Origin: Kitasatospora purpeofusca
GTDB lineage: Bacteria > Actinomycetota > Actinomycetes > Streptomycetales > Streptomycetaceae
DNA: 64,000 nt
Direction of reading: 5' to 3'
Assembly: GCF_000718025.1 (NCBI RefSeq)
Contig: NZ_JODS01000005.1
Coordinates: forward strand, 270,880 to 334,879
The position numbers were made by a program, and so were the translations under genes. The notes under the pieces were generated by a model, which did not search any database, was not told where the DNA came from, and saw nothing but the letters and a program-made list of their open reading frames with translations. Position 1 is the first letter of the stretch; every line of letters starts with the position of its first letter. Of this stretch, positions 24,456 to 33,371 are shown in pieces.

Positions 24456-25573
24456 ACCGCCACGCCCCGACCGCCGTCCGGCCCGTGGTGACCGGCGTCG
24501 GCGTGCTCAGCGCCGCCGGCGAGGGGACCACCGCGCTCGCCGAGGCCGTCGTGCACGGCAAGGCCGCGTTCGGCCCGGTCACCCGGTTCGACGTGTCCGC
24601 CCGCCGCACCACCCGCGCCGCGCTGCTGCCCGAACCGCGCCCGCTCGCCGACGCGGTGCTCGCCGCCGTCGGCCAGGCCTGCCGCTCGGCCGGCCTGGAC
24701 CCGGCCGATCCCGACGGCGGCCCGCCCGTGCTGCTCGCCCTGCACAGCGACCGGCACACCCGGGCCACCCTGGCCGAGGTCTCCGCCGGGACCACCGCCC
24801 GCTGGGGCGGCCCGGGAGTCCTGCGCGGCTACACCGGCGCCTGCGTGGCGGCCGGAACCGCCGTCGCCGACGCCGCCCAGCTGGTCGCCTCCGGCCGCCG
24901 GACCCGGGTGCTGGTCGCCGCCGGGCACCTGGTCGAGCCGGGCGTCTTCGCCGCCTTCGACGCCGGCCGGGCGCTCGCCCGGGACGGCGAACTGCGCCCG
25001 TTCAGCACCGGCCGAAGCGGCACCCTGCTCGGTGACGCGGCGGTCGCCGTGCTGGTCGAGGCCGAGCCGGAGGCCGAACGGCGCGGCGCCCCCGTGCTGG
25101 CCCGGCTGGCCGGCTGGGGCCGGGCCGGGGACGCCCACCACGTCTGCCGCCCCGAACCGGCGGGCGACGGCGTGGCCCGGGCGATCGGGGCCGCGCTCGA
25201 CCGGGCCGGCATCGCGCCGGAGGAGGTCGACTACGTCAACGCCAACGGCACCGGCTCGACCCTCTCCGACCACGCCGAGGCCCTCGCCCTGCGGCGGGTC
25301 TTCGGCGAACACACCGACCGACTGCCGGTCAGCTCCAGCAAGGCCGTGCACGGCCACGCCCTGGAAGCCTCCGCGCTGCTCGAACTCGTGGTCACCATCG
25401 GCGCCTTGACCGACGGCCTGCTGCCGGTCAACGCCGGCTGGCTGGGCCCGGACCCGGAGATCGGCCTGGACCTCGTCCTGGACGGCCCGCGCACCGCCCG
25501 GCCGCGCTACGCGCTCACCCTCAACTCCGCCTTCGGCGGCGCCAACACCGCACTCCTGGTGGCCGCCCGATGA
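24452..25573 (+). CDS. KAS-family ketosynthase with an altered triad (Cys-Asn-His)
   Basis: A 373-residue FabB/FabF-like ketosynthase. Nucleophile Cys131 is in YTGACVAAGTA and His302 in KAVHGHALEAS. The first catalytic His (normally in HGTGT) is Asn265 in NANGTGS. It is shorter than canonical KAS enzymes (about 410) and has a reduced N-terminal half. Loss of one His impairs malonyl decarboxylation in KAS enzymes (family knowledge), so it may only transfer acyl groups or act as partner of the intact enzyme at 27984. It overlaps genes on both sides. Confidence 0.88.
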   Translation: MNRHAPTAVRPVVTGVGVLSAAGEGTTALAEAVVHGKAAFGPVTRFDVSARRTTRAALLPEPRPLADAVLAAVGQACRSAGLDPADPDGGPPVLLALHSDRHTRATLAEVSAGTTARWGGPGVLRGYTGACVAAGTAVADAAQLVASGRRTRVLVAAGHLVEPGVFAAFDAGRALARDGELRPFSTGRSGTLLGDAAVAVLVEAEPEAERRGAPVLARLAGWGRAGDAHHVCRPEPAGDGVARAIGAALDRAGIAPEEVDYVNANGTGSTLSDHAEALALRRVFGEHTDRLPVSSSKAVHGHALEASALLELVVTIGALTDGLLPVNAGWLGPDPEIGLDLVLDGPRTARPRYALTLNSAFGGANTALLVAAR

Positions 25574-26103
25574 CCGCGCTGCGCATCCTCGCCGAGGCCG
25601 CCTGGCCCGACCCCGAAGCCCGCGGGCCCGAGCAACTGCCGCCGCTGCCCGGCTTCTCCGCGTCCTCCTTCAACCCGCTGGTCGCCGAGACCGCCGAACG
25701 CTGTCTGCGCGCCCGCCACGGTGACGCTCCCGCACCCGGCCGGACGGCACTGCTGCTGGCCAGCGCGAGCGGCGACCTCGCCACCGCCCGGGCCATCGAG
25801 GAGGCCGCCGCCGACACCGCCCGGCGGATGCCTCCGCTGCTGTTCTTCCAGTCCAACCCGAACGCCGTGCTCGGCCACATCGCCGCCCGCTGGGGCCTCA
25901 CCGGCCCCGTGGTGGCGATCTGCCCGGACCGGCCCCCGCCACCCGGACGGGTCCCCCAGGACGCGCTGGACCTGGCGGAGCTGCTGCTCGCCGACGGCGA
26001 CGCCGACCAGGTGCTCGTCATCGCCGCCGAGCAGGCGGAGCAGACCGACGAGGACGCCGACGGCACCGACCGCGCGGTGGCCCTCCTGGTCACCACCGCC
26101 TGA
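25570..26103 (+). CDS. Truncated ketosynthase-like (Ketoacyl-synt_2-type) protein
   Basis: A 177-residue protein similar to the N-terminal half of ketosynthases, with LLFFQSNPNAVLGHIAARWGLTGPVVAI, a pattern seen in short ketosynthase-like proteins of aryl polyene clusters. No nucleophile Cys or HGTGT region is present. It is coupled to the Cys-Asn-His ketosynthase (ATGA overlap), so the two may form a complex, as ketosynthase/chain-length-factor pairs do. Function is inferred from position only. Confidence 0.65.
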   Translation: MTALRILAEAAWPDPEARGPEQLPPLPGFSASSFNPLVAETAERCLRARHGDAPAPGRTALLLASASGDLATARAIEEAAADTARRMPPLLFFQSNPNAVLGHIAARWGLTGPVVAICPDRPPPPGRVPQDALDLAELLLADGDADQVLVIAAEQAEQTDEDADGTDRAVALLVTTA

Positions 26104-26123
26104 CCGGATCCCGGACCGACCCG

Positions 26124-26175
26124 CAGCACGAACCCCCAGCACGAGTCCGCAGCACGAACCCGTAGCTCGAACCCG
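26124..26175. repeat. Four 13-nt tandem repeats in the 219-nt spacer
   Basis: Four units of the type CAGCACGAACCCG follow one another with one to three changes each. Degenerate echoes (CCGACCCGAACCCGAC) continue downstream. The rest of the gap to 26322 is C-rich with a GGGAGGG ribosome binding site before the next gene. Confidence 0.6.
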
Positions 26176-26322
26176 ACGTACCGACCGAAGCACCGACCCG
26201 AACCCGACGCCCCGCTCCGCCCCAGCCCCACCCCTGCGCACCCAGCGGCGCGAGCGGTCCCCCGCCCGCCGCGTCCCGCCGCAGCACGCCCGCACGCCCG
26301 CACCTCGGGAGGGATCCACCCC

Positions 26323-27987
26323 GTGAGCATCCGCAGTATCCGCACCCTGCTGGCGGACGACCCGGCCGTCGGCGCCGGCAACGTCCTCACCCGCCGCATC
26401 GAACTCGGCCTCGGCCTCGACGAGCCGCTGCTGACCTTCGACACCCCGGTGGACGAGCACGCCGCCTGGCAGCCGCTGACCCTCACCGAGCTGGACCGCG
26501 CCGTCCGGGCCCGGGCCGCCGCCCTGCACGCCCTCGGCATCGGCCGCCGCGACCCGGTGGTGGTGTACGCCGGCGACGCCGCCGACCAGGTCCTCGCCTT
26601 CCTCGCGCTGGCCCGGATCGGCGCCATCCCCGCGCTGCTCAACCCGAACCTGGACGGCGAGCGGGCCGCCCGCTACATCGCCAAGCTCGGCCCGGTCGGC
26701 GTCCTCGCCGACCCGCCGCACCTGGCCGCGCTGGCCGGCCACGAGACCGGCGCCCCCGCGCTGCCGGAGATCGCGACGCTGGGCGCCGGCGACCCCGCGG
26801 CCGCCCCCGCGCCCTACCGGCACTCGGCCGACGACCCGGTGGCGATCACCCACTCCTCCGGCACCACCGGACTGCCCAAGGCCGTGGTCCACTCGCACGC
26901 GAGCCTCTACGCGGCGATCCGCCACCGCGCCCGGCTGCCCCGCCCGCAGGGGCAGGAGCGGATGCTCAGCGCGCTGCCCGCCCCGCACGCCGCCACCCTG
27001 ATCGCGGTCAACCTCTCGCTCGCCTCGCACACCCAGCTCGCCGTCCTCTCCAGCCAGTCCGGCGCCGGTGTGCTGGACGCGATCGAGCAGTGGCGCCCCA
27101 GCGGCGTGGTCGGCTTCGCCGCCACCTGGGCCGAGCTCGCCCACCACGACCTCACCGCACGGCAGTTGGACTCCGTCGCACTCTGGTGGAACACCGGCGA
27201 CTGCGCCCACGAGGTGCACATCCGCCGCCTGGTCGCCGCCGGCAGTCGCGAGTCGGTCACCCGCGAGGGCCGGGTCCGGGTGCCGGGATCGCTGTTCGTG
27301 GACGGCCTCGGCTCCACCGAGATGGGCCACTCGCACTTCTTCATCACCCACGGCCCCGGCACCGAGCGCTACGGCCGCTGCGTCGGCCGCCCGCACGCCT
27401 TCGTCGACTGCGAGCTGGTCGGCCCGGACGGCGAGCCGCTCGGCCCCGGCGAGGTCGGCGAACTCGCCACCACCTCACCGACCCTGGCGCTCGGCTACTG
27501 GAACGACTCGGCCACCACCTACCGCACCCGGCTGCGCGGCCGCTTCCTCACCGGCGACCTCATGTACCGGGACGAGGAGGGCTACTACTACCACGTCGAC
27601 CGGGCCGTCGACTCGGTCGAACTCGGCGACGGCAAGCGGCTGTTCACCGCCATGTCGGAGGAGAGGGTGCTGGCCGCCCACCCCGACGTGCTGGACTGCA
27701 CCGTGGTCGCGGTGCGCGACGGCGACCGGGTGGTCACCGATGTGCTGCTGGTCCTCGCTGCCGACGCCGACCCGGACGCCGACCGCACCGAGGCCGTCAC
27801 CGCGGCCCTGGACGAGGCCGCCGCGGCCACCGTCCGCCAGGTGCTCGTGGTCTCCGGGGACGACATCCCGCTCGGCCCGACCGGCAAGGTGCGCAAGGTG
27901 CTGCTGCGGCAGCGCTACCTCGACTCGGTCGCCGCCGTCCCCGTCACCGCAGCCGCTGCCGCCGCCGCGCCGGTGGCCGCCCGATGA
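26323..27987 (+). CDS. Acyl-CoA-synthetase-like adenylate-forming ligase
   Basis: A 554-residue AMP-forming enzyme. P-loop ITHSSGTTGLPKAVVHSH, A5-like LGSTEMGHSHF, GRFLTGDLMYRDEEGYYYHV (A7/A8) and the C-terminal catalytic Lys in GPTGKVRKVLL are all present. An Ala-rich tail ends the protein. The GTG has GGGAGGG upstream. It overlaps the intact ketosynthase gene (ATGA). It should activate an acid, fatty or aryl, for loading on a carrier protein or CoA; being distinct from the ligase at 22124, it implies two different acyl building blocks. Confidence 0.87.
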   Translation: MSIRSIRTLLADDPAVGAGNVLTRRIELGLGLDEPLLTFDTPVDEHAAWQPLTLTELDRAVRARAAALHALGIGRRDPVVVYAGDAADQVLAFLALARIGAIPALLNPNLDGERAARYIAKLGPVGVLADPPHLAALAGHETGAPALPEIATLGAGDPAAAPAPYRHSADDPVAITHSSGTTGLPKAVVHSHASLYAAIRHRARLPRPQGQERMLSALPAPHAATLIAVNLSLASHTQLAVLSSQSGAGVLDAIEQWRPSGVVGFAATWAELAHHDLTARQLDSVALWWNTGDCAHEVHIRRLVAAGSRESVTREGRVRVPGSLFVDGLGSTEMGHSHFFITHGPGTERYGRCVGRPHAFVDCELVGPDGEPLGPGEVGELATTSPTLALGYWNDSATTYRTRLRGRFLTGDLMYRDEEGYYYHVDRAVDSVELGDGKRLFTAMSEERVLAAHPDVLDCTVVAVRDGDRVVTDVLLVLAADADPDADRTEAVTAALDEAAAATVRQVLVVSGDDIPLGPTGKVRKVLLRQRYLDSVAAVPVTAAAAAAAPVAAR

Positions 27988-29246
27988 GCGCCGCCCGCCG
28001 CCCGGGCGCCGTGGTCACCGGCATCGGCCTGGTCACCCCGCTCGGCCGCAAGCCCGCCGAGGTCTTCGAGGCCCTCACCGCCGGCCGCTCCGGCATCCGC
28101 GCCGTCCCCGAGGGCCACGCCGCCCACGGCTGGCTGAACGCCGCCGGCATCGCCCCGGCGATCGACGGCCGCGAGGTGCTGCCGCCCACCGAGACCCGCT
28201 GCGTGGACCGGTTCGTGCTGCTCGCGCTGGCCGCCGCCGACGACGCCCTCGCCGACGCCGGCCTGGTCGTCGGCCGCGACGCCGACCCGCACCGCACCGC
28301 CGTGGTCCTGGCCACCGGCGGCGGCGGACTGGAGACCTTCGAGCAGCAGTCGCAACGCCGGACCGAACGCGGCCGCCCCGGCGTCAGCCCGTACCTGCTG
28401 CCCGGCATGCTCTCCAACATGGCCACCGCCCGGATCGCCATCAAGCACGGCATCCGCGGCTTCAGCACGGCCATCGTCACCGCCTGCGCGGCCGGCGCCC
28501 AGGCCGTCGCCGAGGGCCTGCGCCTGATCCGCTCCGGCGACGCGGACGTGGTGGTGTGCGGCGGCACCGAATCCTCCCTGCACCCCACCATCGCCGCCGC
28601 CTTCACCAACGCCCGTGCCCTGGCGTCCGGTTGGGACGACCCATCGCAGGCGAGCCGGCCGTTCGACAGCCGCCGCAACGGCTTCGTGCTGGGCGAGGGC
28701 AGCGCCGTCCTGATCCTGGAGAGCCGCGAGCACGCCGCCGCCCGCGGCGCCGCCGGCTACGCCGAGCTCACCGGCTGGGGCGCCTCCACCGACGCGCACC
28801 ACCCGACCATGCCGCGCCCCGACGGCGCGGGCGCCGCCGACGCGATGCGCTCCGCCCTCGCCAACGCGGGCCTGGCCCCGGCCGACATCGGCTACGTCAA
28901 CGCCCACGGCACCGGCACCAAGCTCGGCGACGTCGCCGAGACCGCCGCCCTGCGGTCGGTCTTCGGCGGACACACCCCCGCGGTCAGCTCGACCAAGGGG
29001 GCCACCGGTCATCTACTGGGCGCCGCAGGCGCGTTGGAGGCAGCGGTCACCGCCCTGGCGGTGGCCCGGGGGACGCTGCCACCGACCGTCAACCTCACCG
29101 AGCCGGACCCGGCCTGCGACCTGGACCACGTCCGGGGCGCCGCCCGTACCGGCCCGCTCACCGCGGCCCTGAGCAACGCCTTCGCCTTCGGCGGGCACAA
29201 CCTCAGCCTGGTCTTCGAGCCCGCCTCCACCCCGTCCCTCCGCTGA
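27984..29246 (+). CDS. FabF-type beta-ketoacyl synthase, intact
   Basis: A 420-residue KAS II-type ketosynthase of full length with all catalytic residues: Cys168 (VTACAAGAQA), His308 (NAHGTGTKLGD) and His343 (KGATGHLLGAAG). This is the one ketosynthase here predicted to be fully competent for decarboxylative Claisen extension with malonyl-ACP. It is coupled to the acyl ligase upstream. No dehydratase or enoyl reductase is visible in the window. Confidence 0.94.
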   Translation: MSAARRPGAVVTGIGLVTPLGRKPAEVFEALTAGRSGIRAVPEGHAAHGWLNAAGIAPAIDGREVLPPTETRCVDRFVLLALAAADDALADAGLVVGRDADPHRTAVVLATGGGGLETFEQQSQRRTERGRPGVSPYLLPGMLSNMATARIAIKHGIRGFSTAIVTACAAGAQAVAEGLRLIRSGDADVVVCGGTESSLHPTIAAAFTNARALASGWDDPSQASRPFDSRRNGFVLGEGSAVLILESREHAAARGAAGYAELTGWGASTDAHHPTMPRPDGAGAADAMRSALANAGLAPADIGYVNAHGTGTKLGDVAETAALRSVFGGHTPAVSSTKGATGHLLGAAGALEAAVTALAVARGTLPPTVNLTEPDPACDLDHVRGAARTGPLTAALSNAFAFGGHNLSLVFEPASTPSLR

Positions 29247-29322
29247 CGCCGCCCTGCAGCGCCGCAGCGCGGACACCCGTGCCAGGCCACTCGTCAACTC
29301 GCGATCCCCCGGGGAGATCCCG

Positions 29323-30336
29323 TTGTCCATCCAGTCCATAGCCCACGTCGAGTACCACAGCGCCGACGCCGACGCCACCGCGGCGGGGCTCTGCGCCGAC
29401 TACGGCTTCACCGCCGTCCCGCCCGAGCCGGAACAGCTCGCCGCGGCCGAGTCCGCGCAGGCCCGCACCGTCCTGGTGCGCCAGGGCAGCATCAAGTTCC
29501 TGCTGCGCTCCGCCGCCGACCCCGCGCACCCGGTGGCCCGCTACGCCGCCCGGCACGGCGAGGGCGTCGCCGCCCTCGCGCTGTCCTGCCCCGACCCGCA
29601 GGCCGCCCTCGACCGCGCCGAGCGGCACGGCGCCCGCGTCCTGGACCGGGCCGGCGGACTGGTGGCCGGCTTCGGCGACACCGCCCTGCGCTTCGTCCCC
29701 GAGGCGCCGGCCGCGGCCGAGCCGGACGGGGCCGGACCGCCGCTGCTGGACGCCCTCGACCACGCCGCGATCTGCCTGCCGGCCGGCCAACTGGCGGACG
29801 CGGTGCGCTTCTGCGAGGCCGCGCTCGGCATGCACCGGATCTTCGGCGAGTACATCGAGGTCGGCGAGCAGGCCATGGACTCCAGCGTGGTGCAGAGCGC
29901 CTCCGGCGAGGTCACCTTCACCCTGATCGAGCCCGACACCAGCCGCCGGGCCGGCCAGATCGACACCTTCCTCGCCGACCACGACGGCGCGGGCGTCCAG
30001 CACCTCGCCTTCCGCACCGGGGACATCGCCACCGCCGTGCGCGGCGCCCGCGAGCGCGGCGTGGCGTTCCTGACCACCCCCGGCACCTACTACGACGCGC
30101 TCGCCGAGCGGCTCGGCGCCACCGCCATCCCGGTCGAGACCCTGCGCGAGCTGGACGTCCTGGTGGACCAGGACCACGGCGGGCAACTGTTCCAGATCTT
30201 CGCCCGGTCCACCCACCCCCGCCGGACGTACTTCGTGGAGCTGATCGAGCGCCAGGGCGCCGGCACCTTCGGCACCGCCAACATCAAGGCCCTGTACGAG
30301 GCCGTCGAACGGCAGCGCGCCGCCGCCTCCGTCTGA
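29323..30336 (+). CDS. hmaS: 4-hydroxymandelate synthase (HPPD family)
   Basis: A 337-residue two-domain HPPD-fold dioxygenase with iron ligands His147 (LDHAAI), His227 (VQHLAF) and Glu306 (FVELIER). HPPD has a conserved Asn in its -NEP- segment; here the same place reads TLIEPD (200-205), as in hydroxymandelate synthases, so product 4-hydroxymandelate is more likely than homogentisate. The start is TTG with GGGGAG upstream. Presence of hmo and hpgT in the same cluster gives the complete Hpg route from 4-hydroxyphenylpyruvate. Confidence 0.9.
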   Translation: MSIQSIAHVEYHSADADATAAGLCADYGFTAVPPEPEQLAAAESAQARTVLVRQGSIKFLLRSAADPAHPVARYAARHGEGVAALALSCPDPQAALDRAERHGARVLDRAGGLVAGFGDTALRFVPEAPAAAEPDGAGPPLLDALDHAAICLPAGQLADAVRFCEAALGMHRIFGEYIEVGEQAMDSSVVQSASGEVTFTLIEPDTSRRAGQIDTFLADHDGAGVQHLAFRTGDIATAVRGARERGVAFLTTPGTYYDALAERLGATAIPVETLRELDVLVDQDHGGQLFQIFARSTHPRRTYFVELIERQGAGTFGTANIKALYEAVERQRAAASV

Positions 30337-30373
30337 GTCCACCCGCACCGCCCGAAGAGGAGGCCCGACCCCC

Positions 30374-31288
30374 ATGACCACCGCACCCGAGTTCCACCTC
30401 ACCGAGGCCGAACGCGCCCTGCTGCCCACCCCCGAGGAGGTGGCCGGCTACCTGGAGCACGGCTGGTACCTGTCCCGCCGGCTGTTCAGCGACGAGGAGC
30501 TGGACACCCTCCAGGCCGCCACCGAGCACTACTACACCGGCCACCGCGACCGCACCCTGCCGGTCCGCCCGCCGCGGCTGGCCTCCTGGTCGGCCGCGGA
30601 CGGCCCGGTCCAGCGGCACAACGACTACGTGCACTACGAGAGCGACGCGATCGGCGCGATCCTGCGCAAGCCGCTGCTCGGCGCCGTCGCCGCGCTCCTC
30701 GCCGAGGCGGAGGAGGTCCGGGTCTTCCAGGCCACCCTGATCTACAAGCCCCCGGTGCCGGGCGAGCCCAGCAACCACGTGCCGTGGCACTTCGACAAGC
30801 ACTACTGGCAGACCTCCTCCTCGGACCGGATGCTGACCGCCTTCCTGCCGTTCCACGACTGCAGCGAGGAGAACGGCACCATCACCATGGTCGACGGCAG
30901 CCACCGGTGGAAGGAGCTTCCCTCCGGGGAGGACTCCACCCGGCACTTCGCCGAGCGCGACAACTCCGAGCTGGACGCCATCCTGGACGCCAACGCGGAG
31001 TACAACGGCACCGAGGTCCGCAAGGTCCCGATGGTCATCCCGCGCGGGCACGTCAGCTTCCACCACTGCCGCACCTACCACGGCAGCGGCCCCAACCTGG
31101 CCTCCTACCCGCGCCGGGCGGTCTCGCTGCACCTCCAGGACGGCGGCAACGCGTACCAGGCCGCCACCCGTCCGGACGGCGGGCCGGTGGTCTACAACCA
31201 CGACGTGCTGGTCCGCCGCACCCCCGACGGCCGGCCCGACTACGCCGACCCGGACTACTGCCCGACCGTCTGGCGGGGAGCGCTGTGA
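30374..31288 (+). CDS. PhyH-type Fe(II)/2-oxoglutarate dioxygenase
   Basis: A 304-residue phytanoyl-CoA-dioxygenase-family enzyme. The facial triad is His139-Phe-Asp141 (PWHFDKHYW) and His236 (YHGSGPN), with a 2-oxoglutarate-binding Arg at 247/248. The Asp of HxD is kept, so hydroxylation or desaturation is expected rather than halogenation. Many members act on carrier-bound amino acids or acyl chains. Its stop overlaps the E1-alpha start (GTGA), which ties it to the TPP enzyme. Confidence 0.88.
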   Translation: MTTAPEFHLTEAERALLPTPEEVAGYLEHGWYLSRRLFSDEELDTLQAATEHYYTGHRDRTLPVRPPRLASWSAADGPVQRHNDYVHYESDAIGAILRKPLLGAVAALLAEAEEVRVFQATLIYKPPVPGEPSNHVPWHFDKHYWQTSSSDRMLTAFLPFHDCSEENGTITMVDGSHRWKELPSGEDSTRHFAERDNSELDAILDANAEYNGTEVRKVPMVIPRGHVSFHHCRTYHGSGPNLASYPRRAVSLHLQDGGNAYQAATRPDGGPVVYNHDVLVRRTPDGRPDYADPDYCPTVWRGAL

Positions 31289-32385
31289 CGCCTGGGGCAC
31301 CCGCCGGCACCGCGCCCGCCGACAGCGCGCCCGCCGATACCGCGCCTGTCGACACCGCACCGGCCGGCACCGCACCGGACACCTCGCCCGCCGACGCCCC
31401 GCCCGCCGTGGCGGCGCTCGACACGCCCGAGCGGCGGTACCGGATGCTGCGGCTGATCCGCTCCTTCGAGGAGCGGGCCCTCGGCCTGGTCAAGTCCGGG
31501 GTGATCACCGGCGGCATCCACCCCTACATCGGGCAGGAGGCCGTCGCGGTCGGCGTCTGCGCCGCGCTCGGCCCCGCCGACCGGCTCGCCTCCACCCACC
31601 GCGGCCACGGCCACGTCCTGGCCCGGGGCCTCGACCCGGCCCGGATGCTGGCCGAACTCGCCGGGCGGGTCGGCGGGTCCAACCGGGGCCGGGGCGGCTC
31701 GATGCACGCCGCCGACCTGCGGCTGGGCATCCTCGGCGCCAACGGCATCGTCGGCGCCGGCGCCCCGATCGCGGTCGGCGCCGCCTGGGCCGACCGGCAG
31801 GCCGGCTCGGACGCGGTCGCGGTGGCGTTCTTCGGCGACGGCGCGCTCAACCAGGGCGTGCTGCTGGAGTCGCTCAACCTGGCCGCGATGTGGCGGCTGC
31901 CGGTGCTCTTCGTCTGCGAGAACAACGGCTACGCCACCACCCTGCCGGCCGGCACCGCGGTCGCGGGCAGCGCGGTCGGCCGGGCCGCCGCCTTCGGCAT
32001 CCCGGCCACCGAGGTCGACGGCATGGACACCGAGGCGGTGCGGGCCGCCGCCGAGGAGGCCGTCGCCCGGGCCCGGAACGGCGGCGGTCCCGCGTTCCTG
32101 GAATGCCGCACCTACCGGTTCGAGGGCCACCACACCATGGAACGGCTGATGAAGCTGCACTACCGCACCCCCGAGGAGGTGGCCGCCTGGCGCGAACGCG
32201 ACCCGCTCCCCCGGGCCGCCGCCGCGATCGGCGCCGGGCGCGCCGCCGCCCTGGACGCCGAGGTCGACGCCCGGCTCGCGGCGGCCGAGGAGTTCGCGCT
32301 CGCCTCGCCGCACCCCGACCCGGCCGGCGCCGCCGACCACCTGTACGCCTCCGGCCTGCGGCCCCGGGCGGGGGCGGTCGCATGA
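31285..32385 (+). CDS. Pyruvate-dehydrogenase-type E1 alpha subunit
   Basis: A 366-residue E1 alpha of the acetoin/pyruvate/branched-chain 2-oxoacid dehydrogenase family. The TPP-Mg motif GDGALNQG runs to CENNGYA with normal spacing. A 40-residue Ala/Pro/Asp/Thr leader built of TAPADTAP-like repeats precedes the conserved core. With the beta subunit (ATGA overlap) it forms a TPP-dependent 2-oxoacid decarboxylase. No E2 or E3 is present, as for PglB/PglC in phenylglycine biosynthesis. 4-Hydroxybenzoylformate or 4-hydroxyphenylpyruvate are reasonable substrates; this is inference. Confidence 0.9.
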   Translation: MTPGAPAGTAPADSAPADTAPVDTAPAGTAPDTSPADAPPAVAALDTPERRYRMLRLIRSFEERALGLVKSGVITGGIHPYIGQEAVAVGVCAALGPADRLASTHRGHGHVLARGLDPARMLAELAGRVGGSNRGRGGSMHAADLRLGILGANGIVGAGAPIAVGAAWADRQAGSDAVAVAFFGDGALNQGVLLESLNLAAMWRLPVLFVCENNGYATTLPAGTAVAGSAVGRAAAFGIPATEVDGMDTEAVRAAAEEAVARARNGGGPAFLECRTYRFEGHHTMERLMKLHYRTPEEVAAWRERDPLPRAAAAIGAGRAAALDAEVDARLAAAEEFALASPHPDPAGAADHLYASGLRPRAGAVA

Positions 32386-33341
32386 GACTGTCGTACACCA
32401 AGGCGCTCAACCGGGCGCTGGCCGACGAGTTGGACACCGACCCCGCGGTCTGCGTGTTCGGCGAGGACATCGGCGCCGGGATGGCCGGGCCCACGCTCGG
32501 ACTGCTGGACCGGTTCGGGTCGGAGCGGATCGTCGACACCCCGCTCTCCGAGCAGGCGTTCACCGCGATGGCGGTCGGCGCGGCACTGGCCGGGCGGCGG
32601 CCGGTGCTGGAGTTCCAGATCCCGTCCCTGCTGTTCCTGGTCTTCGAGCAACTCGTCAACCAGGCACACAAGTTCTCGCTGATGAGCGGCGGGCAGTCGG
32701 GCGTCCCGCTCACCTGCCTGGTCCCCGGCTCCGGCTCGCGGAGCGGCTGGGCGGGCCAGCACTCGGACCACCCCTACAGCCTGTTCGCGCACTCGGGGGT
32801 GAAGACCGTCGTCCCGGCCACGCCGACCGACGCCTACGGGCTGCTCCGCTCGGCGATCCAGGACCCGGACCCGGTGGTGGTGTTCGCCCCGGCCGCCGCG
32901 CTGCCGGTCCGCGAGACCGTCACCTGGGACCTCGCCCCGGTGCCGCTCGGCCGGGCCCGGGTGCACCGCGCCGGCACCGACGTCACCCTGGTGGCCGTCG
33001 GGCACCTGGTGCACGACGCGCTGGCGGTGGCCGAGGAACTCGCCGGCGAGATCTCGGTCGAGGTGTTCGACCCGCGCACGCTGTACCCGTTCGACTGGGC
33101 CGCGCTGGGCGAGTCGCTGGAGCGCACCGGGCGCCTGGTGGTGATCGACGACTCCAACCGCAGCTGCGGGATCGGCGCGGAGGTACTGGCCACCGCCGCC
33201 GAGGAGTTCCGGCTCATCGCCCCGCCCCGCCGGATCACCCGGCCGGACGGCACGGTACTGCCGTTCGCCCCCGAGCTGGACCGGGCGCTGCAGCCCGACC
33301 GGGAGCAGCTGCGGCACGCGCTGCGCGCCGTCATGAAGTAG
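32382..33341 (+). CDS. Pyruvate-dehydrogenase-type E1 beta subunit
   Basis: A 319-residue E1 beta: N-terminal FGEDIG, the TPP-activating Glu in this motif, PLSEQAFTAMAVGAAL, and a transketolase C-terminal domain with VIDDSNRSCGIGAEV. It overlaps the alpha gene by ATGA and ends the plus-strand operon at a strong hairpin. Together with alpha it would transfer an acyl group to lipoate, a carrier, or make an acyloin. Confidence 0.92.
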   Translation: MRLSYTKALNRALADELDTDPAVCVFGEDIGAGMAGPTLGLLDRFGSERIVDTPLSEQAFTAMAVGAALAGRRPVLEFQIPSLLFLVFEQLVNQAHKFSLMSGGQSGVPLTCLVPGSGSRSGWAGQHSDHPYSLFAHSGVKTVVPATPTDAYGLLRSAIQDPDPVVVFAPAAALPVRETVTWDLAPVPLGRARVHRAGTDVTLVAVGHLVHDALAVAEELAGEISVEVFDPRTLYPFDWAALGESLERTGRLVVIDDSNRSCGIGAEVLATAAEEFRLIAPPRRITRPDGTVLPFAPELDRALQPDREQLRHALRAVMK

Positions 33342-33371
33342 ATCCCGCGCTCACCGAGTATCGAGCACCCT

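Noticed and set aside
26104..26322. A small gene in the 219-nt gap
   Set aside because: Frames here are shadows of tandem repeats; no ribosome site plus coding pattern is present other than that for the ligase at 26323.
30374..31288. Non-heme iron halogenase
   Set aside because: The motif reads His-Phe-Asp; halogenases replace the Asp with Gly or Ala to make room for chloride.
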